From Brevibacterium yomogidense (GTDB taxonomy: Bacteria; Actinomycetota; Actinomycetes; Actinomycetales; Brevibacteriaceae), in assembly GCF_900163715.1 (NCBI RefSeq), contig NZ_FWFF01000001.1:434001-498000 (forward strand): a stretch of DNA of 64,000 bases. Direction: 5' to 3'. The number at the start of each line of letters is the position of its first letter. Positions within the stretch are counted from its first letter, which is position 1. The position numbers and the translations under genes were made by a program. Shown here one piece after another: positions 1 through 6,768 of the stretch. The notes under the pieces are model-generated. The model did not search any database and was not told the DNA's origin. It worked only from the letters and a program-made list of their open reading frames with translations.

Positions 1-374
1 CAGGTCTGCGCCACGCCGAGTCGTCCGTAGAGTCGCATCAGCTCGGTGCCGTCCCGCGTCTCCTCGGGCGAGCGCGCGGGCAGCTCCGGATGCCGCAGGT
101 TCACCGACCCCACGTTCGTCGTGGTCGGCACGCGGCACTGAGCGCCTGCGTCGACGAGGCGCTGGACGAAGTCGATCCCGCTGCGCCCGTGGAACAGGCA
201 GGAGTCGATGTGGACGCTCTCCACCGCGACGAGCCTCGTCGCGCCCTTCACCCGGGCGACCCCGGTGACCATGCGCATGGCCATCGCCTGCGCCTCACCA
301 CAGTCGCCGCTCAGCTGCGCCTCCTGCTCCGCCGTGAGGCGCAGCGGTGGGGACGGCTCCATCGGGAGTCTCAT
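1..374 (-). CDS. Aconitase X catalytic domain protein, N-terminal part (runs off window)
   Basis: The reading frame is open from an ATG at 374 to the window edge, giving 124 residues with no stop. It reads as the start of an aconitase X (AcnX) protein: LTAEQEAQLSG near residue 13, an AMAMRMV segment, the VHIDSCLFHG motif around residue 53, and a VPTTTNVGSVN segment around residue 83. Bacterial AcnX enzymes include cis-3-hydroxy-L-proline dehydratase, which makes delta1-pyrroline-2-carboxylate; that specific activity is inferred from the family only. The start ATG overlaps the TGA of the upstream GntR gene as ATGA (371-374), so the two are translationally coupled. A second in-frame ATG lies four codons downstream. 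Without the rest of the gene, type I (fused) and type II (split) AcnX cannot be told apart. Confidence 0.75.
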   Translation of the reverse strand, partial: MRLPMEPSPPLRLTAEQEAQLSGDCGEAQAMAMRMVTGVARVKGATRLVAVESVHIDSCLFHGRSGIDFVQRLVDAGAQCRVPTTTNVGSVNLRHPELPARSPEETRDGTELMRLYGRLGVAQT

Positions 375-976
375 GTGAGGAAGTAGCGCAGGTTGTCGTC
401 GACCAGGTCCACCGCGGCCTCCGCGTCGCCCGCCTCCACGAAGCCGACGAGGGTGCACAGCTGCGCCGCGCTCTCGCGATCGGCCTCCTGCGGCTTCTCC
501 TCGTCGTGGGCGACACGGCTCTGATCCCGCAGGCGCAGTCCGATCTCCGCTGCCCGCTCTCCCAGCCCCCTGCTCAGCACGAGGAAGTGGAACCTGCGGT
601 CCGCAGCGAAGAAGGACTTCCGGTCTGCGGCCCCGGCCGCGGCCAGCGCATCCTCCGCAGCAGTGCGGAGATCTCTCAGGGTGCCCGGGTCACGGCTCTC
701 GCACAGGGACCGCACCGCCGGCTCGGCAAGGAGCAGCCGCAGTTGGAGGATCTCGTCGAGGTCCGCATGCGTGACGGGTACGAGCCGGTACCCGCGGTTC
801 GGCACAGCCTCGACCGTGCCGTCCGATACGAGCGACATCATCGCCTCACGCACAGGACTCAGTGACATGCCCAGGGTCTTCGCGAGTCCCGCAGCGGAGA
901 AGATCCGATCCTCCCCCAGGTCACCGACCGCGATGGCGGTGCGGATCTCATCGAGTGCGGTCTCTCGCAGCGACAT
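371..976 (-). CDS. GntR-family (FCD) transcriptional regulator
   Basis: This is a 201-residue DNA-binding regulator. An N-terminal winged helix covers about residues 5-70, with the GntR-type recognition segment GMSLSPVREAMMSL and the wing NRGYRLVPV. A C-terminal FCD ligand-binding domain covers about 75-195, with ADLDEILQLRLLLAEPA and the histidine-bearing segment FFAADRRFHFLVL. FCD proteins usually sense carboxylic acids or amino-acid derivatives. The gene is directly upstream of, and overlaps, the aconitase X gene, and it diverges from the flavin oxidoreductase at 1107. It most likely controls both through the palindromes at 1023-1052. The ligand is unknown; an imino or hydroxy acid would fit the neighbours. 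Confidence 0.88.
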   Translation of the reverse strand: MSLRETALDEIRTAIAVGDLGEDRIFSAAGLAKTLGMSLSPVREAMMSLVSDGTVEAVPNRGYRLVPVTHADLDEILQLRLLLAEPAVRSLCESRDPGTLRDLRTAAEDALAAAGAADRKSFFAADRRFHFLVLSRGLGERAAEIGLRLRDQSRVAHDEEKPQEADRESAAQLCTLVGFVEAGDAEAAVDLVDDNLRYFLT

Positions 977-1022
977 CGTCAGCGCCCCTCGGGTCTTGTG
1001 CGAATGTGGTCTCGGTCACTAC

Positions 1023-1052
1023 AGTACATGTACTCGGTAATCGATTACCGAG
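1023..1052. promoter_or_regulatory. Palindromic operator between gntR-acnX and the OYE gene
   Basis: Two perfect palindromes overlap by two bases: AGTACATGTACT at 1023-1034 and CTCGGTAATCGATTACCGAG at 1033-1052. They lie 47 bp upstream of the GntR start and 55 bp upstream of the OYE start, which is where an autoregulated divergent operator would be. The GGTAAT..ATTACC core has the GGT/ACC half-site style of FCD-GntR operators. Binding is inferred. Confidence 0.6.
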
Positions 1053-1106
1053 CACCAGGATCGCAACGAAGCGATTCGACACCGCGATGCGCTGGAGGTC
1101 CCCCTC

Positions 1107-3347
1107 ATGTCATCCCACGTCTCGGACCCGCTGCTCACACCGTTCTCCATCGGCTCCGTCCGACTGCGGAACCGGGTCGTCTCGACCTCCCACGAACCCG
1201 CCTACACGGACAACGGCATGCCCGCAGACCGCTACCGCCGCTACCACGCGGAGAAGGCTCGGGGCGGTGTAGGCCTCACGATGATCGGCGGCTCCGCGAT
1301 CGTGTCCCGTGACTCCCCCGCCGCGTTCGGCAACATCGACCTCAGCACGGACGACGTCGTCCCGTGGTTGCGGAAGCTCACCGACGAGGTACATGACCTC
1401 GGCACCAAGGTCATGATCCAGGTGACCCATCTGGGCGCCCGGTCCTCGAACTTCACCGGCGACTGGCTGCCTCTCGTATCTGCGAGCCGGTATCGCGAGC
1501 CCGCCCACCGCGCCTTCGCGAAGGAGGCCGAGGACTGGGACATCGACCGCATCATCGCCGACTACGCGGAGGCGGCGCGGCGGGTGGCCGACGGCGGCCT
1601 GGACGGCCTCGAACTGCAGCACTGGGGCCACCTCATGGACTCCTTCGTCTCCCCGTGGCTCAACCACCGCGAAGACGAGTACGGCGGACCGCTCGAGAAC
1701 CGCCTGCGCTTCCCCCTGCGCCTCCTCGACGCGGTGCGAGCCGCGGTGCCGGACGACTTCGTCGTGGGCGTGCGGATGAGCATGGACCAGCTGCGAGAGG
1801 ACGGGCTGGACAGCGACGACGCGATCGCGATCCTCCAGCGCTACATCGAGCACGGCGTCGAGTTCGTCTCCATCACCGGCGGGCGCATCGAGAGCGACCG
1901 CGCCCTCGCGGAGTCGATCCCCGGCATGGGCACCCCCTCGGCTCCCTTCCTCGAACTCTGCCGCACGGTGCGAGCTGCGGTGTCCATCCCGGTCCTCCAC
2001 GCCACCCGCATCGCGGACGTCCCCACGGCGCGCCACGCGGTGGACGACGGGTGCGTCGACCTCATCGGCATGACCCGCGCGCAGATCGCGGATCCGTACC
2101 TCGTGGAGAAGATGGCTGCCGGGGAGGAGGACGACATCCGCCCCTGCGTGGGAGCGAACGCCTGCCTCGACGCGATCTACGTGTCCGGCTCCGCCCACTG
2201 CATCCACAATCCCGCGACTGGGAGGGAGGAGACGCTGCCGCAGCGGATCCGCACCCTGGGACTCGCACGGCGCTCGCGGCGCGTCGTCATCGTCGGAGCC
2301 GGCCCCGCCGGGCTCGAGGCCGCCCGGGTGTGCGCGATGCGCGGGCATGACGTCACGCTGCTGGAGGCCTCCGATCGCCACGGCGGTCAGGTCGCGATCG
2401 CCGCCCGGTCGGAGCGTCGGAGGGACCTCATCGGGATCGTCGACTGGCGCCTGCAGCAGGTGCGCAAGAACGGTGCGGACGTGCGGTTCAACGTGCTCGC
2501 GGACGAGGACACCGTCATGGAGCTGGAACCGGACGTGGTCATCGTCGCGACCGGCGGCGTGCCGAACACAGAGATCTGCGAGGGAGAGGAGCACGTGCTC
2601 GATGTCTGGGACGTCATGACGTCCCCGGTCGTCGCCGGTCAGCGGGTGCTCGTCTACGACGACAACGGCTCCTACCCGGCCCTCGACGCGGTCGAACGGC
2701 TGGCACGCGGCGGCGCCGAGGTCGTCTACGCATCGCCGGAGCGCACCATCGCGGTGGAGGTCGGGGCGATGAACTCTCCCGCGTACCTGCGCTTGATGGC
2801 CGAGCGCGGTGTGCAGTCACGCCTGACGGAACGACTCATCGCGGTCGAGGAGACCGACGACGGGCTTCGCGCCTACCTGAGGAATGAGTACTCGGACACG
2901 GACACCACGGCCGACGTCGACGCGGTGGTGGTCGACAACGGCACCCTCCCCAACGACGAGCTCTACCTGGCGCTGCGCGCCGGATCGCTCAACGGCGGAG
3001 CGGTGGACTACGACGCGTTCGTCGATCCGCTGGGCACGCTGCGGGCGCAGACGCTGACCGCTTCACCCCACGCCGCCGAGGTCCGGGAGCCGGTCCTCGC
3101 AGGTGCCGGTGTCCGCGAGGGTGCGGGCTCCGAGGCCGCACCGACGCTGCTGGGCACCGGCTCATCGGTCACCGAGACCCCCGGCGCCGAGGCCCCGGCC
3201 GCCTCGCATACCGCTGCTGGCCTCGTGCGTCCAGGCACCGCCCCAGACGCGGCGGGATACGAACTGTTCCGAATCGGGGATGCGACGAGCAGCCGCAACG
3301 TCCACGCGGCGATCCTCGACGCGCTGCGCCTGTCGCTGCTGGTGTAG
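1107..3347 (+). CDS. Old Yellow Enzyme-family flavoprotein (2,4-dienoyl-CoA reductase / TMADH-like), 746 aa
   Basis: The N-terminal FMN TIM barrel (about 1-340) carries SIGSVRLRNRVV, a substrate-loop segment LELQHWGHLMDSFVSPW, and the family signature NHREDEYGGPLENRLRF. It is followed by an Fe-S segment and a two-dinucleotide-fold flavin/NAD(P) half beginning at VVIVGAGPAGLEAARV (about 392). This is the layout of FadH, trimethylamine dehydrogenase and N-methylproline demethylase. Fe-S cysteines are visible at 347, 353 and 365, but position 350, normally the second Cys of CxxCxxC, is Ala (CVGANAC), so cluster ligation must differ or be lost. A low-complexity Ala/Gly/Thr-rich insert (about 650-715) interrupts the C-terminal part. 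Divergence from acnX suggests imino-acid or N-methylated amino-acid catabolism; the substrate is not known. Confidence 0.82.
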   Translation: MSSHVSDPLLTPFSIGSVRLRNRVVSTSHEPAYTDNGMPADRYRRYHAEKARGGVGLTMIGGSAIVSRDSPAAFGNIDLSTDDVVPWLRKLTDEVHDLGTKVMIQVTHLGARSSNFTGDWLPLVSASRYREPAHRAFAKEAEDWDIDRIIADYAEAARRVADGGLDGLELQHWGHLMDSFVSPWLNHREDEYGGPLENRLRFPLRLLDAVRAAVPDDFVVGVRMSMDQLREDGLDSDDAIAILQRYIEHGVEFVSITGGRIESDRALAESIPGMGTPSAPFLELCRTVRAAVSIPVLHATRIADVPTARHAVDDGCVDLIGMTRAQIADPYLVEKMAAGEEDDIRPCVGANACLDAIYVSGSAHCIHNPATGREETLPQRIRTLGLARRSRRVVIVGAGPAGLEAARVCAMRGHDVTLLEASDRHGGQVAIAARSERRRDLIGIVDWRLQQVRKNGADVRFNVLADEDTVMELEPDVVIVATGGVPNTEICEGEEHVLDVWDVMTSPVVAGQRVLVYDDNGSYPALDAVERLARGGAEVVYASPERTIAVEVGAMNSPAYLRLMAERGVQSRLTERLIAVEETDDGLRAYLRNEYSDTDTTADVDAVVVDNGTLPNDELYLALRAGSLNGGAVDYDAFVDPLGTLRAQTLTASPHAAEVREPVLAGAGVREGAGSEAAPTLLGTGSSVTETPGAEAPAASHTAAGLVRPGTAPDAAGYELFRIGDATSSRNVHAAILDALRLSLLV

Positions 3348-3463
3348 GCCGGGACTGCACAGTGCTGACCTCCAGAAGCACCGCGGCCTCGGTCACAGCG
3401 GAGCGCTCGCCAACAGCGCGCTCGTCGATTCACCTGACGCAGCGCCCGCTGCGAACCTCGCGG

Positions 3464-4534
3464 TCAACTCCACACCGCGATGCCCATCAACGCATTCCGA
3501 ATCTGGTCACTGCTGCCGGTCAGATCGACCGTCTTCACGCGGATGGCGTGGTCACCCACAGAGGCGGCCATGTCGACGGGCTCCTCCACCTGCGGGTACA
3601 ACAAGACACCGGTCAGCTTCTCCGCTGGAAGCCGCCCCAGGGTGGTGAGGTAGGTCTGCAGCTGGAAGAGATGCTCACGGCGGAAGGCCCGAGTTCCGAA
3701 CTGCGCGTGGATGGAGATCGGTGACGTGAACTTCGTCTCGACGACGATCCGGTGGCCCGGACGCCTCAGTACCACGTCAGTCTCCATCGAGGGCATGAGT
3801 CTGTCCATCCCCGGGCTGGCTACTTGCAGCGGCCATCGGTGCTGTTCCTGAGATTGCTGCACCTGCCACGGTTCTTGCAGGACCGTGTGGAAGAAGCCCC
3901 GAACCGCGGACTCATACAGCGTCCGCCATCGGGCGATGTCGCGTCGTGGCGTGACGGCTCGCTCGGGTCCGCCCGCCTCCGTCAGAAGGCTCATCCGGAG
4001 GAGTAGGCGCGCAGCGCTGACGCAGCGCCGTTCGGTCTCGTCATTCCGCCCCAGGACCAAGGTCGCCGCTTCCACCGCGGATACCTCCCGGTGGCCGACA
4101 CCCGACCAGTGGAAAGTCCGCCGCGCGGCCGCAGCACGCTTCCGCACGGAGGGATCCGTACTGCCTCGCTCTGCGGCTTTCAGCCCTGACGCCACGAACC
4201 GGTTGATCAGATGATCAACCGACAGATCCTCATAACGGCACGACACCCTCCCACGGGCCAGCAGATTGCGTTCGGACGTCCGAAGATGATCGATACGACC
4301 GCGGACCCGGGTGAGGTCATCGCGGTGTGCCAGGTGACGTCGAGACAGCGGTCGATGCAAGCGGTGCTCAGCGGCGTTCACCAACACCTCCGCAACCAGG
4401 TCCAGCAAGTCGTCCGGCGAGTCCTCCAGCCCCGCTCTGCGGATATCGGACTCATCGGCGAACAGCTCAGAAGCGTAGAGCATGAGCAGCCAGAGATTCC
4501 GAACGGGTATCGACGTCTTCCCACTGAACAGCAT
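3464..4534 (-). CDS. mcrC: McrC, nuclease subunit of the McrBC restriction system
   Basis: McrC supplies the PD-(D/E)xK nuclease of the modification-dependent McrBC system. The protein opens with SIPVRNLWLLMLYASELF, matching the start of known McrC proteins (IPVRN-xx-YML-YA). The C-terminal nuclease core is visible as METDVVLRRPGHRIVVETKF, with the metal-binding Asp and the ExK pair. The ATG at 4534 (356 aa) has GGAG four bases upstream. A GTG at 4576, five bases after the mcrB stop and in frame, would add 14 residues and is the main alternative. It lies directly downstream of mcrB on the same strand. Downstream to 3347 there is no gene. Confidence 0.88.
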   Translation of the reverse strand: MLFSGKTSIPVRNLWLLMLYASELFADESDIRRAGLEDSPDDLLDLVAEVLVNAAEHRLHRPLSRRHLAHRDDLTRVRGRIDHLRTSERNLLARGRVSCRYEDLSVDHLINRFVASGLKAAERGSTDPSVRKRAAAARRTFHWSGVGHREVSAVEAATLVLGRNDETERRCVSAARLLLRMSLLTEAGGPERAVTPRRDIARWRTLYESAVRGFFHTVLQEPWQVQQSQEQHRWPLQVASPGMDRLMPSMETDVVLRRPGHRIVVETKFTSPISIHAQFGTRAFRREHLFQLQTYLTTLGRLPAEKLTGVLLYPQVEEPVDMAASVGDHAIRVKTVDLTGSSDQIRNALMGIAVWS

Positions 4535-4580
4535 CCCATCTGTCTCCGGCTCATCGCCTACAGCCCCGGCAGTCACGAAG

Positions 4581-6488
4581 TCACTCTGCTGCTTCGATGG
4601 CTGCCACCAGGCCGCCGACGAGCGTCTTGACGCGCTCGGGCTGGTCGAACCAGTACTCGGAGAGGAGCGGCTCAATCTCTTGGACCACCACAGTCCGCGC
4701 CCAGAGTGCGAAGGGGATGTTGCGGTCGTTCTTCGCCGGTGTGAAGAAGCTGTGCCCGATGCGATACTGCTCTCCCAGTCCCGGCGCCTGGGCGATCGCT
4801 TGGTTCAACACCTGAACCGCGGCGCCGAGTCGCTCGACATCCGCTCGATTGGCGTCAGAGACTCGCTCAGTCACCCACGTGGACCACGAGAGGTTGTACT
4901 CAGGGCTGAGGTCGGCGAACCCAAAACGACGACGAAGGGCGAAGTCAACCATCGCGAGCGACCGGTCGGCCAGGTTCATCGTGCCGATGAGGAACAGGTT
5001 GGCGGGCAGATGGAACGGATCCTCACCCTCACGTCGGTATGCGAGGTGCATGCCGTGGTCGGCCGATCGCTTATCCGCTTCCAGAAGAGTGAGCATCTCC
5101 CCGAAGATCTGGGCAAGGTTGCCGCGATTGATCTCCTCGATCACCAGAACGTGTTCTTGATCAGGTGTTGCGGCGGCACGCTCAGCGATCTGCAGCAGAG
5201 TCCCATCCACCAGAGACAAGCGCCCGTCCCCGGAGGGGCGCCAACCACGCACGAAATCCTCGTAGGAAACCGTCGGGTGGAATTGCACGGCCGTAATCAG
5301 AGTCTGATCGTTCCGTCCGATGAGAGCCCGCGCCAATCGTTTCGCCAACCAGGTCTTCCCGGTGCCGGGCGGCCCTTGAAGAATGAGATTCTTCTTCTGG
5401 CGCAGGGTCTGCAACTGCTGTGCCAGAACCTCCTCTCCGAGGAAGCACCCATCCTCGATGATGGACTCGACCGTGTAGACGGGCTGAGCAGCGCTCTCAG
5501 CGTGCCCGTCGCGTTCAGCACCACCACCGCACTCTTCACCCTCGGCACCCCCGTCATCGTCGGTGGACGTCGCGCCGTCGCCGAATCGGTCGGTCCAGTA
5601 GGGCATGTTCCGCAGGCTGTCGATATCCTGCTCGGCACCGCCGAAAGCGAACTCCACGAGATTCTCGGCTCGCTCCGAATCCGGGACGAGGCGCCAGATC
5701 GTGCCCTGGTAGGTGTAGAGAAACCACTCTCGAGGTTCGGCGGTCAAGTCCTGATCCCACGACACATCGACAGCGATACCGGTTCCCGGATTGCCCGTGA
5801 TGGTGCCCGTCGCCTTGATCGCCATCACGGATACCGGGTGGCCGTTGGTCCTGAAGGGAACGCCAGCCTGCCGCCTGCGCACGTAGACCGCTTTGATCGC
5901 GATCCTGTCGCCGGCACGCATCTCCCTCACCTGGTTCTTCAACTTCTCAGTCGAGTCAGGGTGGAGCTCCCACGTGCCCCGCGCGATGAAGTCGGCAGAG
6001 TGATCTCGTATGGCTTCGGCCTCAGGATCATCGAACGTCGCTCCGACGAACCAGAATCCCCGCTCTGCATAGAGAAGAGCGCCATCGACCTCGTCTTCTT
6101 CAGTGACGGTCTCACCCGACGATTCACGGTTCGGCACATACTCCCGATATGCGGGGATCTCGGTCAGATCAGCGACCGACAGTGCATTCATGTGCTCGGC
6201 AAGCAGCCGCCGCCCCACTTCGGTGATCTGAGCGACGCCATAACCTCCTTCGACAGCTGTCGCCCGACGCAGGTGATGGACAGCGAGGTTCGCCCGAACA
6301 TCCACACGGCGCTGGCCCGACTTCTCGTGCGTGTAGACGCGCTGCTTCGCGGTCAAACCCATTGCGTCGAAGACGGCTTCACGCAGGTCCCGGCTTGCCC
6401 ACTGATGTCCGTCTGACAGCACCCTCAGGGTCGGCAGGAGGTAGTCCTCGTACCGCGGCTCGTAGCCCTCGAAGAAATCAGACGACAT
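4581..6488 (-). CDS. mcrB: McrB-type AAA+ GTPase with N-terminal winged helix and EVE-like domain
   Basis: McrB is the GTP-driven motor that recognises modified DNA and drives McrC. The chosen ATG (6488) follows GAAAGGACC; a second ATG at 6491 is immediately upstream. Residues ~10-105 form an Mrr-N-like winged helix (YLLPTLRVLSDG...VGRRLLAEH). Residues ~145-310 resemble an EVE/PUA-like module (GFWFVGATFDDPEAEAI...MRAGDRIAIKAVYVRR), the kind that flips modified bases. A Glu/Gly-rich linker follows. The motor has Walker A GPPGTGKT (~375), Walker B VLVIEEINRGN, and the McrB signature GTMNLADRSLAMVDFALRRRF. The region is visibly less GC-rich than its neighbours, consistent with acquisition. The 280 bp upstream (6489-6768) hold no gene that I can recognise. 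Confidence 0.9.
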   Translation of the reverse strand: MSSDFFEGYEPRYEDYLLPTLRVLSDGHQWASRDLREAVFDAMGLTAKQRVYTHEKSGQRRVDVRANLAVHHLRRATAVEGGYGVAQITEVGRRLLAEHMNALSVADLTEIPAYREYVPNRESSGETVTEEDEVDGALLYAERGFWFVGATFDDPEAEAIRDHSADFIARGTWELHPDSTEKLKNQVREMRAGDRIAIKAVYVRRRQAGVPFRTNGHPVSVMAIKATGTITGNPGTGIAVDVSWDQDLTAEPREWFLYTYQGTIWRLVPDSERAENLVEFAFGGAEQDIDSLRNMPYWTDRFGDGATSTDDDGGAEGEECGGGAERDGHAESAAQPVYTVESIIEDGCFLGEEVLAQQLQTLRQKKNLILQGPPGTGKTWLAKRLARALIGRNDQTLITAVQFHPTVSYEDFVRGWRPSGDGRLSLVDGTLLQIAERAAATPDQEHVLVIEEINRGNLAQIFGEMLTLLEADKRSADHGMHLAYRREGEDPFHLPANLFLIGTMNLADRSLAMVDFALRRRFGFADLSPEYNLSWSTWVTERVSDANRADVERLGAAVQVLNQAIAQAPGLGEQYRIGHSFFTPAKNDRNIPFALWARTVVVQEIEPLLSEYWFDQPERVKTLVGGLVAAIEAAE

Positions 6489-6768
6489 CATGGTCCTTTC
6501 GCACACCCCGCCACGGCAATGAGCTCCGTTGCCGGATACTCGAGAACCGGCCGAAAACGACCGGACCTGAGCTCGACTCCGATGCGAGCCCAGTTCACCC
6601 TATCCGGGTGCCGCACGACGTGTTCTTCTCCAGAGGACGAGACCTCGGTCGACGAGATCGGCACCTCGTGGGAGGAGTGGGGACGGCAGGAATGACGCTG
6701 CCGCGTGCGATCCTCACAACTCCGGGTCGGGATCTGCATCCCTGAACGGGTATCGCGATTGAGCACCC

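Noticed and set aside
1110..2594. Long minus-strand open frame (494 codons) antisense to the OYE gene
   Set aside because: It mirrors the codon pattern of the real plus-strand gene; its translation is Asp/His/Val/Arg-rich with no recognisable domain.
4482..6416. 644-codon plus-strand open frame antisense to mcrB
   Set aside because: McrB on the other strand has clear Walker and McrB motifs; the plus-strand translation shows none.
6489..6768. Possible small gene between mcrB and the SNF2 stop (minus frame ending ...RFRPVLEYPATELIAV)
   Set aside because: No start with a ribosome site and no family resemblance; the frame merely continues out of the SNF2 antisense pattern.
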